Shown piece by piece: positions 36,241 through 45,727 of a stretch of 64,000 bases of DNA (the first letter of the stretch is position 1; every line of letters begins with the position of its first letter). Both the position numbers and the translations under genes were made by a program. This DNA is from Spirochaetaceae bacterium. Its GTDB lineage: Bacteria; Spirochaetota; Leptospiria; Leptospirales; Leptonemataceae. Location: contig PCBI01000006.1 of assembly GCA_002730875.1 (NCBI GenBank), positions 210,769-274,768 on the forward strand, in the 5' to 3' direction. The notes beneath the pieces were generated by a model. That model saw only the letters and a list, made by a program, of their open reading frames with translations. It made no database searches and was not told the origin of the DNA.

Positions 36241-38955
36241 ATGAAAGTTATCGAAACCAGCGCGGGCGCAGTGTACATTCAGTATAATCTGCGCTTCTTA
36301 AGTAGAGATCCGGATTTCGCACTGCTGCAGGAAATGCGGCGCTGGAAAATGAATGGAATCAAGACGGTCCTGATTCCCGAAATCGAGTACTCCTCCCTGC
36401 CGGATCGCCTGGAGCTTATCCTGACATCGGAAGGCTTCTTATTAAAGATGATTCCGGACAGTGAAAGGTTCGAGACTATGGATCTTTCGGTACTGGATAG
36501 CGTGGATCATCGTCCGGCCATATTCCTCTGCAGCCCGGAAAGCGCCGAACAAATTGAGCCTGCCGTGGCCGAACTTCTACGCCGCCGCCAGGGAATCACG
36601 GTTCGTCAGGCCCTGGAATGGATGCACCCGGAATCCGAACAGGGTTCCCAGAAAAAAGAGAGCGATGAAGATCACAAGGCGGAGTCATCCGGCAGCGAAT
36701 CCCCGCAAGAATCCAACGGCAAGGGTGCACACCCGCCGTCTGCCAGAGAATTGCCCGAAGCCCGATCCTCCGCGCCGTCCTCATTCAACAAGAACCTGAC
36801 TCCCGAATCCGCGGCCTCGCCGACGAAGGAAGAAGATCTACAAAAAACAGCGACCGGCAACGATACCGTGGAACCGGCCAAAGCGGATGAGCCAACAGGG
36901 GGAAATCAGACAACGCCGGTAGCCTCAAGCGCCAGCGCGCCGGCAAAGGCGGAGGCGATTCCGACGAAAGTGGAGTCCGCATCCCAGGATAGCGCTTCAA
37001 CAGCGGTAGCGGTTCCGGCGGTAAATTTGGGTTCCGCGGGCGAGTCCAAATTCGGAATCAAGCTAAAGCTGATTGGAATTATTAGCGGTCTTCTCATCGC
37101 TTCCCTTACCGGGATGATTTTTCTGGCCACTTACTTCTTTAGAACGGATACCGAACGTAGAATCCAGGAAACCAACCTGAGCATCACATCGGTGATTGGA
37201 CAAAAGATCCTTTCTGAAATTGATAACTTCAGGTATCGCGCAGTCCTTGCGGTTACCGGCGGCGAATCCGAAGATGCCGAAAACTCGGTGCAGCTGGGGC
37301 CCGTTTCCAGCATTCGCGATGAGCGTCCCACACAGATTCGTTCCATCCCCAATGAAAGAAAGAATGTCTTTTTGAAGAACAACGATGCCGTGCTCTACCT
37401 CGGGGTAGTCAGTCGGGACAATATGTCTCTGAAATACGAGGACCAGATATTTAACGAAGTGGCCCTGCAAAACCGCGGATTGGATATACAGCAGGTTCAG
37501 TCCCAGCTTCCGGTGTACGAAGAGGAGTTTCTTCCCTCCACCGCCGGCGCTGTTCTGGTGAAGAACATCAGCCCCGCGCTTCGCACTCCGGTTGTGGCGC
37601 TCAGCTTTCCTCTGGAAGGCCATCCGGGTCAGGCCGTCATACTGTTTATTGATTCGCGAAAGTTCACGGAAAGCTTCGAAGGAACCCAGAGCGAAGAAAC
37701 AGAAATCTACATGGTGGATGGGGACGGTAAGATTATCGCCCACGGAGAAACCGATCTTATCCTTTCGGCGCAATCCATGAAAAACATCCCGATTGTTCAA
37801 TATATGCTGGAAAGCAAGGTAAACAGTCAGGTTTCCCGATATATATTCGAAAAAGAGCCGTATCTCGGATCGTTCAAAAAGCTGGATTTGGGCAATCTTG
37901 GCATCATCTCGGTAGTAAAAGAAGAAGTGGCCATGGCCCAGGTCTACCAGACCCAGCGAAGAAACTTCATAATTATGGGCATCGTTCTGGTGCTTTCTGT
38001 TCTGGTTGTCTATTTCTATGCGCGAAGTCTTTCCATTCCGCTGCGACAACTGGTAGGGGCCACGCGGCTGATCGAAGACGGGCAGTATGAGTTCGCCTTG
38101 AAACCAAAGACCCGCGATGAAGTGGGCGTACTGACATCTTCCTTTTTAAAGATGGCCAACGGACTTCAGGAACGGGAGCGCATGAAGGACGCTTTCGGAA
38201 AGTTCGTGAACAAAGAGATCGCCGAAAAGGCCCTAAAGGGCGAAATCAAGCTGGGAGGAGAGCGAAAGCATTCGGCTGTATTCTTCTCCGACCTTCGTGG
38301 CTTCACCGCCATGTCCGAAAGCATGGAACCAGAAGAGGTAGTGGAGTATCTGAACGATTATTTCTCTGCCATGGTTGCCTGCGTGGATGAAACAAGAGGC
38401 GTGGTGGATAAGTTTATTGGCGACGCCATTATGGCTACCTGGGGCGCTGTTGTGTCCCATGGTAACGATACCGAAAATGCGGTGAACGGCGCCCTGCGAA
38501 TGCGGGCAGCTCTGATAAAACTAAATGAACGCAACCGCGAACTGGGACGACCCATCGCTCGATTCGGTTGCGGCATCAACTCCGGGCCCGTAATTTCCGG
38601 TCAGATTGGATCCGAACAAAAGCTGGAATTCACGGTAATTGGCGATACGGTAAACCTGGCCAGCCGAATCGAAGCCCTGAACAAGCCTTTTGGCACCGAC
38701 ATCCTGATTTCTACAGATAGCTACGAAGAAGTGAGAGATATCTTCAACGTAGAGCAGATGCCCGCCATCAAGGTTAAAGGTAAGGAAAAGCCCCAGACTA
38801 TCTATTTTGTACTCGGTAGAAAGGATGATCCGAACTGCCCCACGTCCCTGGAACAGGTGCGCAAAATGGCCGATATCGAGGTCAAGGGCGGCGGACCTAC
38901 CGGCGATGTAGTGGAGACCGAGGGCGAAGAGAAATATGAGATTCTCGAAGGGTGA
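36241..38955 (+). CDS. membrane class III adenylate cyclase with HAMP and extracytoplasmic sensor
   Basis: 904 residues. About 1-125: an unrecognised globular domain (IQYNLRFLSRDPDFALLQEM...). About 130-270: disordered Ser/Glu/Ala/Pro-rich linker. TM1 about 277-302, an extracytoplasmic Cache-like sensor (about 305-570), TM2 about 576-597, HAMP, then the catalytic domain from about 675. Metal-binding Asp in FFSDLRGFTAMSE and KFIGDAIMATW; QKLEFTVIGDTVNLASR contains Lys and Asp expected for ATP rather than GTP selectivity. It should make cAMP in response to an external signal. A soluble domain before TM1 is unusual. The next gene starts inside its last codons. Confidence 0.92.
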   Translation: MKVIETSAGAVYIQYNLRFLSRDPDFALLQEMRRWKMNGIKTVLIPEIEYSSLPDRLELILTSEGFLLKMIPDSERFETMDLSVLDSVDHRPAIFLCSPESAEQIEPAVAELLRRRQGITVRQALEWMHPESEQGSQKKESDEDHKAESSGSESPQESNGKGAHPPSARELPEARSSAPSSFNKNLTPESAASPTKEEDLQKTATGNDTVEPAKADEPTGGNQTTPVASSASAPAKAEAIPTKVESASQDSASTAVAVPAVNLGSAGESKFGIKLKLIGIISGLLIASLTGMIFLATYFFRTDTERRIQETNLSITSVIGQKILSEIDNFRYRAVLAVTGGESEDAENSVQLGPVSSIRDERPTQIRSIPNERKNVFLKNNDAVLYLGVVSRDNMSLKYEDQIFNEVALQNRGLDIQQVQSQLPVYEEEFLPSTAGAVLVKNISPALRTPVVALSFPLEGHPGQAVILFIDSRKFTESFEGTQSEETEIYMVDGDGKIIAHGETDLILSAQSMKNIPIVQYMLESKVNSQVSRYIFEKEPYLGSFKKLDLGNLGIISVVKEEVAMAQVYQTQRRNFIIMGIVLVLSVLVVYFYARSLSIPLRQLVGATRLIEDGQYEFALKPKTRDEVGVLTSSFLKMANGLQERERMKDAFGKFVNKEIAEKALKGEIKLGGERKHSAVFFSDLRGFTAMSESMEPEEVVEYLNDYFSAMVACVDETRGVVDKFIGDAIMATWGAVVSHGNDTENAVNGALRMRAALIKLNERNRELGRPIARFGCGINSGPVISGQIGSEQKLEFTVIGDTVNLASRIEALNKPFGTDILISTDSYEEVRDIFNVEQMPAIKVKGKEKPQTIYFVLGRKDDPNCPTSLEQVRKMADIEVKGGGPTGDVVETEGEEKYEILEG

Positions 38956-40975
38956 CTGGACCTTCACAATTATTGCCATATTGCTCCTGGTCTTCCTATC
39001 CGGCTGGCTGTATCTGGATTTCACCGCCGGCCTCGAAGCGGGCAACAGACAGCAGGTAGGCGTACTAACGTTCAAACGAAGAACGGCGGAACGAAAGCTG
39101 TCCGGCTCCACCCTGTGGCAGGGAATGGAGCCCAGTGTGGCCGTATACAATATGGACTCCATCCGCACCGCCGACGATTCGGAAGCCACGATTACACTGA
39201 ACGACGGTACAAAGATAGCGCTGGAAGATAACACAATGATTGTTCTCAACTTTGTGGACGATCAGCCTACCATCGACTTCGGATATGGTTCCATGCAGGC
39301 CCAGACCACCGGCGAAAGCGAAGTCAACGTAAAGTCCGGGGATAGCATTATCAGCCTGGCGGATTCGGAAGCACGCATTAGCGGCAAAGACGATGAACTG
39401 GAACTACAGGTTCAGAAGGGCGAAGCCCGTTTGCGAACAGGCGATGAAGAACAAACCGTTCAGGAAAACGAAGTGGCCGGTCTGGATGGCGAGCAAGTAA
39501 GGGTGGAGCGCAATTTGCTGACCCTGGTTTCGCCAGCGGACCAGAGTCGCTTCTTCACGGAACAAAGCAGACAGGCAGTGAACTTCCAGTGGCAGGCGGA
39601 TGGCGCTGTGATATTGCAAGTAGCCAGCGACCGCGGCTTTGCCAGCATCGTTGCCCAGGCTCCCCAGAATAATCGAAATGCCAGCGCGGCCATCGGACCG
39701 GGCATCTATTACTGGCGTGTGCTGAAGGACGGCAAGAGTTCGCCGGTGCGCAGATTCGCGGTTTATCAACGGCAGGCGCCGGTACTGCAGATGCCACTGG
39801 GCGGCAGCGAGTTTACGTTCCGGGACAACGCCCCGCTCATTCAATTTCTGTGGTCCAGACTGGACGGAGTCACTTCCTATAGAATTATTGTTTCGCAGAA
39901 CCAGAATCTGTCCAATCCAGTCATCAATGAGCAGGTTGTAGTAAACAGTCTTTCCCGAAATCTGGGCCCTGGAACCTATTACTGGCAAATCCAGCCCATA
40001 AGTTCGGCGGACGGTTCGGTCTCAAATAGCGGCATTGGCTCGTTCCGGGTGACCGAGAAAGAAACGATAGCGGCCCCTGTCCCGCTCAGCCCGGTGAACT
40101 CTACTTTTGTGCAGGGAGCTATTGAGCGAAACGGACTTTCTTTTAGCTGGAAACAGGATTCGGAGATTGGCTCCGTGAACTTTCAGTTGGCCTCCGATGC
40201 GAACTTCCAGAGCGTTCTGACATCATCCACGGTTCGCAGCAACGTTTTTAATTACTCAGGAAATCTAACCCCTGGCACCTACTACTGGCGATTGACCGGC
40301 GAAGGATTCAATAGTTCGCGAGTAGCCCAATTTCAGGTGGCGGACAAAGAAAGATTGGAAATAGTTCTGCCAGCGCCTGGAAGTACCGTTACTTCCCTGC
40401 AGCCAGATGTGCAGATCCGATTCGCATGGAAAGGTGGCGTTGGCAATTATAAGCTTCTGGTATCCGGCAGCCCGGGACTGGAAAACGCCCGCAGCCTGGA
40501 TACCAGGGATCGCTCCGCCATAGTCCCCGGACTGGACCAGGGTACATACTACTGGAAAGTTCAGCGGTTCAGTTCCGACGGGGATTTGCTGGGCGAATCC
40601 GCTCTAATGAATTTCAAGATTGAGCGAAAACTGGATAAGCCGGAACTCATTTTCCCCATCCCTGGCTCAAACGTGGATATGACCGAGCTGGACAGCATAA
40701 CTTTCCGTTGGAAACCGGTGCAAGGGGCCAGAAACTACACATTCCGTCTCTTCCAGATGGACGGCACAGGACAAAGGCAAATTCTTACCAGAAATGTGGC
40801 CGGGACCGCTTTCAAATTGGACGATTTGAGCTTGCTGGACACGGCTCTGTTTCGCTACACTGTAGAAGCAAACGCTCCCGGACTGGAAGGGGAGCAGGCC
40901 CAGGCTGCTTTTAGAATTTCTTTGCAACTGGACAAGAAACCGGAGTTTATTACTCCAGAGGTAATCTTCAAATAA
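38936..40975 (+). CDS. FecR-domain protein with repeated fibronectin-like modules
   Basis: 679 residues. An N-terminal signal anchor (IIAILLLVFLSGWLYL), then a FecR-like domain (VGVLTFKRRTAERK...ITLNDGTKIALEDNTMIVLNF...VQKGEARLRTG). After it come at least four modules each ending in a GPGTYYW-type motif (GPGIYYWRV, GPGTYYWQI, TPGTYYWRL, DQGTYYWKV), about 90-95 residues apart, probably beta-sandwich. It would sit in the periplasm. FecR domains usually relay signals to ECF sigma factors, but no sigma factor lies here; a wall or surface structural role is also possible. It overlaps the cyclase stop by 20 bases and is two bases from the next gene. Confidence 0.85.
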   Translation: MRFSKGDWTFTIIAILLLVFLSGWLYLDFTAGLEAGNRQQVGVLTFKRRTAERKLSGSTLWQGMEPSVAVYNMDSIRTADDSEATITLNDGTKIALEDNTMIVLNFVDDQPTIDFGYGSMQAQTTGESEVNVKSGDSIISLADSEARISGKDDELELQVQKGEARLRTGDEEQTVQENEVAGLDGEQVRVERNLLTLVSPADQSRFFTEQSRQAVNFQWQADGAVILQVASDRGFASIVAQAPQNNRNASAAIGPGIYYWRVLKDGKSSPVRRFAVYQRQAPVLQMPLGGSEFTFRDNAPLIQFLWSRLDGVTSYRIIVSQNQNLSNPVINEQVVVNSLSRNLGPGTYYWQIQPISSADGSVSNSGIGSFRVTEKETIAAPVPLSPVNSTFVQGAIERNGLSFSWKQDSEIGSVNFQLASDANFQSVLTSSTVRSNVFNYSGNLTPGTYYWRLTGEGFNSSRVAQFQVADKERLEIVLPAPGSTVTSLQPDVQIRFAWKGGVGNYKLLVSGSPGLENARSLDTRDRSAIVPGLDQGTYYWKVQRFSSDGDLLGESALMNFKIERKLDKPELIFPIPGSNVDMTELDSITFRWKPVQGARNYTFRLFQMDGTGQRQILTRNVAGTAFKLDDLSLLDTALFRYTVEANAPGLEGEQAQAAFRISLQLDKKPEFITPEVIFK

Positions 40976-40976
40976 G

Positions 40977-42302
40977 ATGACCGGTCGAAAGAACATAATT
41001 CCAGGCAAGAACTGTCTGCAATCCCGCTCTGCGAAGGGACCTGTCTCGGCATATCCGGTAGCCATTCCGGCAGCCATGAGAGGGTTTGGGCGGTTGGCTC
41101 TGTCGGTTCTCGTCGTCTTTCTTGTGGCTTACTCCCCGGCCCTCAAGGCCGAAGCTCCATCCGATGAGAAGGTCATCGAAGGCCGACAGGAGAACCCAAA
41201 CCTACCAACCCTTTCGGTACTGATGGAATGGACTTCGGTAAAGATTGCCGAAGAATACATCTTCCAGGTGGCTGACCTTCAGGGTCGGGTGCTTATTGAT
41301 CAAAAGGGATTGAAGGATTCGAAAGTAGAAATCAAGCTAAAGCCGGGCCGGTACCAGCGAAGGATTGGAATCGTAAACAAGTTCGGCAAGGTGTCTTTCT
41401 GGTCTCCCTGGGAAAACTTCAAACTGGTGAAGACAGAGGACCCGGAAATCAAGGAACTCACCCTGGGCGATCATACCCCGGGACAGAGTACTCGAGTCAT
41501 TGTTGCCGGTAAGAACCTGGACGAATACACCGAATTCGAAGCGGTCTCTGGAACCCGAAAAGTGAAGATATGGCGAAAGCAGGTGCTGTCGGACGGCCGA
41601 GTTGCCCTGGATGTGGACACCAGCACTCTGGGCACGGAAGCGGAAGTAGATATCCAGGCAGCGAACCCGGGAAAAGAGCCAGACAAGATAGAATCGGCGC
41701 TCATCATTGACGGCGACGAAGCCAGCGTAACTCAACCGTCCATTGCACGAACCTGGGTACCGGATGATTTTAACATGCCCACCGGCTACACCTGGCTCAT
41801 TCCTGGATATAACCAATTTGAACGCGGAGAGACGCTCAAAGGTTCTCTCATCTCGGGCGGAATACTGTTTTTCTCGGCGGCATCGCTCTATTATGCCAAT
41901 CAGGCAAATGCCATTGCTGCGGCCACGGCCAGTGAACCCACGCAGCAGATTTTTTCTAACGTTCTGGTATATAATGCTGTAACGCCAAACTTGAGTACAT
42001 CCAATTTTCAGGCTCTGCAGGTTCAGCAGTCTGTCACTTACAATACCAATGTCAGCAAGTACAACAGCTTCAAGAATACCAGTTACACCACCGCTGGCAT
42101 CGCATTGCTAATCTACGGCTACCATCTGTGGGATGTGTTCACCCATGATTCCCCGGATGGTCTGGCCCTCGTGGCCGAACCCAGGTCATTGAAGCCAGAA
42201 TCCGGCGCGCCGGTACACTGGAATCCGGCCAACGCTTATTCCCTGGAACAGCGGGGACTTACCGAGACCTACATGGGCGCCGGCTACAGAATCCATTTCT
42301 GA
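40977..42302 (+). CDS. exported protein with DUF5683-like C-terminal region
   Basis: 441 residues. A basic N-terminus, then a hydrophobic segment ALSVLVVFLVAYSPALKAEA that looks like a signal peptide with possible cleavage at LKA-EA. Next an IPT/TIG-like or beta-sandwich part (GDHTPGQSTRVIVAGKNLDEYTEFEAVS). The C-terminal part WLIPGYNQFERGETLKGSLISGGILFFSAASLYYANQAN with further hydrophobic helices resembles the DUF5683 family. Starts two bases after the FecR stop, so it is cotranscribed with the cyclase. Its N-terminal repeat (FQVADLQGRVLIDQKGLK) resembles the modules of the upstream protein. Confidence 0.65.
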   Translation: MTGRKNIIPGKNCLQSRSAKGPVSAYPVAIPAAMRGFGRLALSVLVVFLVAYSPALKAEAPSDEKVIEGRQENPNLPTLSVLMEWTSVKIAEEYIFQVADLQGRVLIDQKGLKDSKVEIKLKPGRYQRRIGIVNKFGKVSFWSPWENFKLVKTEDPEIKELTLGDHTPGQSTRVIVAGKNLDEYTEFEAVSGTRKVKIWRKQVLSDGRVALDVDTSTLGTEAEVDIQAANPGKEPDKIESALIIDGDEASVTQPSIARTWVPDDFNMPTGYTWLIPGYNQFERGETLKGSLISGGILFFSAASLYYANQANAIAAATASEPTQQIFSNVLVYNAVTPNLSTSNFQALQVQQSVTYNTNVSKYNSFKNTSYTTAGIALLIYGYHLWDVFTHDSPDGLALVAEPRSLKPESGAPVHWNPANAYSLEQRGLTETYMGAGYRIHF

Positions 42303-42501
42303 TCCCGGGCTCTGCTTCTAATTCCTCGCTTGCTTGGCCCCTACAGCAACGTTACAAACCTGGTCCGGCCAAATTTCGAATGGATAAGTCTACTGAGGCG
42401 CTATTCGGCAGGCTTAAGAGATCTCTTGTGCATAGCGCTCCTTGCTCGGACAACGGGCCAGACTCTTTTCCGAAACGGTTCGTAATCGGACGATCCACAG
42501 A

Positions 42502-42921
42502 TCAAAAGCCCGCTTTTTCCGCATCCGCAGGGTCGATTTGCTTCAGTACCTTTGCCTGCCCCGTGAAGTCTTCGCCGATGAGCAAGTTCACTACAACGCC
42601 CTTTCCGCCTACGATGTCGCCATGCAAAACGTTTATCTTTGCCTGGCCATCCACTATATTGCCTCGCATTACTTCAATCTGAAGGCCAAAGGTCTTATGC
42701 CCTTTGATATCGCCTTCCAGGTAGCGAATACTTAGATTCCGGCAATCTTCAAGATCGCCGCGAACATAGGTGTAGGTTTGGTTCTTGTCTCTGTAGAGAT
42801 CGCTGGTTACAACTTCGACTCTTGGCTCTTCTGCTGGTTGCTCGGTGCATTGCGCTCCGGTTAGAAGTATAAGCAGCACCGGAAGGGTATATCTTAGATT
42901 CGCAAACGTGTCCAGGCTCAT
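42502..42921 (-). CDS. lipoprotein with repeated GDI-type beta units
   Basis: 139 residues with lipobox LLILLTGAQC. The mature part consists of about three ~20-residue strands spaced by GD or GN (YVRGDLEDCRNLSIRYLEGDIKG, MRGNIVDGQAKINVLHGDIVGG, LLIGEDFTG), suggestive of a small right-handed beta-helix somewhat like bactofilin. This is structural inference only. It is the last minus-strand gene after plsX (108 bp). Confidence 0.6.
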   Translation of the reverse strand: MSLDTFANLRYTLPVLLILLTGAQCTEQPAEEPRVEVVTSDLYRDKNQTYTYVRGDLEDCRNLSIRYLEGDIKGHKTFGLQIEVMRGNIVDGQAKINVLHGDIVGGKGVVVNLLIGEDFTGQAKVLKQIDPADAEKAGF

Positions 42922-43029
42922 GGCGCAATTTTTTTGCCTGCATTCTGGAGATCCAGCAATGTTCTACGGCCTTTGGGGCTATCTCTGACCGCGAAGAACG
43001 GAAAAAAGTGCATTCTTCAGGAAGAGTAA

Positions 43030-44040
43030 TCAGGCATGCTTGCGCACCAGGGTTTCGATCTTATGGTTCATCTCTTTTTCCGAGTATTCCCAGACCAAAC
43101 GGACAGCGTTTTTGAATGCTTTCGCATTGGAGTTCCCATGGCCGATTACACAGGCCCCGTTTACTCCCAATAGCGGAGCGCCGCCGTATTCCGTATAATC
43201 CATACGACGTTTGATCTCTTCCAGCACAGGCTTGAGCAGATACGCTCCGGTGCGGGCCAGGGACGATCCGGCTATTCCACGCAACAGGATGGTGAAGATG
43301 GATCCGGCCAGGCCCTCGGTAGCCTTCAGAAGAACGTTGCCCATGAATCCGTCGCAGACAACCACGTCGGCCTTCCGCGGAGTGCCGCCATAAATGTCTC
43401 TACCTTCGATGTTTCCGATAAAATCATAAGGCAACTTGGCCAGCCGCTGATAGGCGGATATGGATAGTGCGTTACCTTTCTTCTCTTCTTCGCCGTTAGA
43501 AAGCAAGGCGATCTTCGGAGATTCTACTCCCAGGATTTCCCGGGCATACAGCTCGCCCATGATGGCAAACTGCACCATCCACTGCGGCTTTGCATCCACG
43601 TTGGCGCCAGAATCCACAAGTATGGTGGTGCCCCCATCTTCGCGGGGTATGGGAGAAGCAATACAGGGTCGACTGACTCCGCGAATGCGTCCCATTTCCA
43701 TAAGTGCCGCCGCCATGGTGGCGCCGGTATTTCCAGGGGAGAAGAACCCGATTGCTTTCTGCTCTCGCACAAGCCGGGCCGCCACAACTACTGAAGAGTC
43801 CTTTCGAGTTCGTACGGATTGGGACGGGGAATCGCTCATTCCAATGATATCGTTGGCTTCTTCGATCTCCACCATATCACGATCATAGGACTGTTTTTCC
43901 AGCAGGCTTTCGAGCTTGTCAGGATCACCGACAAGGATCACGCGGGCGCCGTATTCACGGACCGCTGCAAGCGCACCACTGACGGCAGGCTCGGGACCCA
44001 GGTCCCCGCTCATGGTATCCACGGCTACGCTCACGGACAT
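43030..44040 (-). CDS. plsX: phosphate acyltransferase PlsX
   Basis: 336 residues: VAVDTMSGDLGPEPAVSGAL, FFSPGNTGATMAAALMEMGRI, LSNGEEEKKGN, VVCDGFMGNVLLKATEG and GGAPLLGVNGACVIGHG are all PlsX hallmarks. It makes acyl-phosphate from acyl-ACP to start phospholipid synthesis via PlsY, at the inner face of the membrane. The usual neighbour rpmF lies 130 bp upstream; fabH does not follow here. Confidence 0.96.
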   Translation of the reverse strand: MSVSVAVDTMSGDLGPEPAVSGALAAVREYGARVILVGDPDKLESLLEKQSYDRDMVEIEEANDIIGMSDSPSQSVRTRKDSSVVVAARLVREQKAIGFFSPGNTGATMAAALMEMGRIRGVSRPCIASPIPREDGGTTILVDSGANVDAKPQWMVQFAIMGELYAREILGVESPKIALLSNGEEEKKGNALSISAYQRLAKLPYDFIGNIEGRDIYGGTPRKADVVVCDGFMGNVLLKATEGLAGSIFTILLRGIAGSSLARTGAYLLKPVLEEIKRRMDYTEYGGAPLLGVNGACVIGHGNSNAKAFKNAVRLVWEYSEKEMNHKIETLVRKHA

Positions 44041-44169
44041 ACAGAAACGATTGGCCGACAGGCGGTCAATCGCTTTAGAGTTTACGCTGGATTGCTAATT
44101 GGACGGCCCGAAACCGTTCCGCGGAGGAAATGGCCGATCACTGAGGAACGGCCTCGGCTTACCTGAGTA

Positions 44170-44364
44170 TTATGCGCCTGTAACAGGAGTGCGGGGCTCA
44201 AGAACAATTCGATCTTTATACCAGCCACAAGTGGGGCATACGCGATGCGGCATGATGAAGGAACCGCAGTTCTTGCAAGGCGCCAGATTGGGCTTTCCGA
44301 TAGCGTGATGAGCTCTTCTGGAGCGTGTTTTTTGCTTGGATGTTTTTCTCTTAGGTACTGCCAT
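44170..44364 (-). CDS. rpmF: 50S ribosomal protein L32
   Basis: 64 residues from ATG 44364: [22 protein letters not shown] is the L32 signature, and the four cysteines [23 protein letters not shown] make the zinc-binding (C+) form. The frame is open upstream to 44406, but the conserved start is MAVPK. Its usual partner plsX follows. Confidence 0.97.
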   Translation of the reverse strand: MAVPKRKTSKQKTRSRRAHHAIGKPNLAPCKNCGSFIMPHRVCPTCGWYKDRIVLEPRTPVTGA

Positions 44365-44465
44365 ATGCTCCCCGAAAGGACAAGAAATTCGGAGTGGACC
44401 GCCCATTCAAGGCTTTTTCCAAAAAAACTGGACCGGACAGGAAGAATCAGAATCTCGTTTTAACA

Positions 44466-45509
44466 ATGTCCCTTCTTGATCGCCTGACGGCGCTGAATGA
44501 AAAAGCTATCTCCGGTCTGGAGAACTGTGAAGACCCTTCCAATCTGGAATCGCTGTACCATGGGATTCTGGGCAAAAAAGGGGAACTCACCGAGATTCTA
44601 AAAGGCATTAAGGACCTGAGCCCGGAAGAAAAGAAACAGGCCGGCTCCCGAGCCAACGAGATCCGATCGGACCTGGAGGTTCGATTCAAAAAAGCTCAGA
44701 ATGAACTGAAAGCCCGGGCCCTGAATCAGGCTCTGGAAAAAGAAACCTACGATGTGCTACGCCCCGTTTCCTATCAGCCTGGCCGTCTGCATCCCATTTC
44801 CGAAGTCCAATACGAAGTAGAAGACATCTTTTCCAGCATGGGCTTTCGAATCATGGATGGCCCGGAAGTGGAAACCGACGAAAGCAACTTTGGATCTTTG
44901 AATTTCTCTGACGATCATCCGGCCCGCGACATGCAGGATACCATATGGGTCGAGGGCGGGAACCTGCTTCGCACACATACATCCACAGTTCAGGTGCGTT
45001 CCATGAAAGTTCTGGAGCCGCCTTTCCGAATTGTTGCCCCCGGTCGCGTATTCCGATTTGAACAAACGGATGCCAGCCATGAAACCACGTTCCACCAAGT
45101 GGAAGGGATGATGGTAGATAAAGAGGTCTCTGTTTCGCATTTGATCTATGTAATGAAGACCTTCCTGCGACGATATTTCGAAAAGGATGTGGAAGTGCGA
45201 CTACGACCGGGGTACTTTCCGTTCGTCGAGCCCGGATTCGAACTGGACTTTAGCTGCCTGGTATGCGGCGGCAAAGGCTGTTCGGTATGCAAGCATTCCG
45301 GATGGGTAGAAATCATGCCCTGCGGGTTGGTGCATCCCAACGTGCTTTCTGCAGGAGGCATCGATCCCGGCAAGTGGCAGGGGTTCGCATTCGGTCTGGG
45401 GCTCAGTCGATTGGTGATGATGCGTCACAAGATCGAAGACATCCGGCATCTGCTTTCCGGGAATATGCGGTTTTTCAAGTCCTTCGAGGCTGAATCGGTC
45501 CGCTCCTGA
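44466..45509 (+). CDS. pheS: phenylalanyl-tRNA synthetase alpha subunit
   Basis: 347 residues from ATG 44466. An N-terminal coiled coil, then class II core: HPISEVQYEVEDIFSSMGF, GPEVETDESNFGSLNF, LLRTHTSTVQVR, DASHETTFHQVEGMMVD, motif 3 GFAFGLGLSRLVMMRHKIEDIR. A CLVCGGKGCSVCKHSGW cysteine cluster is present, as in many PheS. Charges tRNA-Phe as an alpha2beta2 enzyme with PheT. pheT starts 218 bp on; this gap has an open frame without a start codon and is probably noncoding. Confidence 0.97.
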   Translation: MSLLDRLTALNEKAISGLENCEDPSNLESLYHGILGKKGELTEILKGIKDLSPEEKKQAGSRANEIRSDLEVRFKKAQNELKARALNQALEKETYDVLRPVSYQPGRLHPISEVQYEVEDIFSSMGFRIMDGPEVETDESNFGSLNFSDDHPARDMQDTIWVEGGNLLRTHTSTVQVRSMKVLEPPFRIVAPGRVFRFEQTDASHETTFHQVEGMMVDKEVSVSHLIYVMKTFLRRYFEKDVEVRLRPGYFPFVEPGFELDFSCLVCGGKGCSVCKHSGWVEIMPCGLVHPNVLSAGGIDPGKWQGFAFGLGLSRLVMMRHKIEDIRHLLSGNMRFFKSFEAESVRS

Positions 45510-45727
45510 CGAGAAGGAGACAGAGAAGACGAAGACCGCGCAGGAAGAGAGCATTACTCTGACGTTAGAATTCGAACCGGAGATCATTCAAATAAGAAGC
45601 ATTCCAGAGCTCAATTCACCGAAAGCGTCAGCCGGAAAACTGCGGATCAAAAATACGCCGATGGATAGCGGTAGATCGTCGACGGCATTACATAGGAAGC
45701 TCAAGCAAATAAAAGATAGAGAGAATC

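Noticed and set aside
45510..45727. Open frame between pheS and pheT
   Set aside because: It is open without a usable start codon, and composition and context give no support for a gene.
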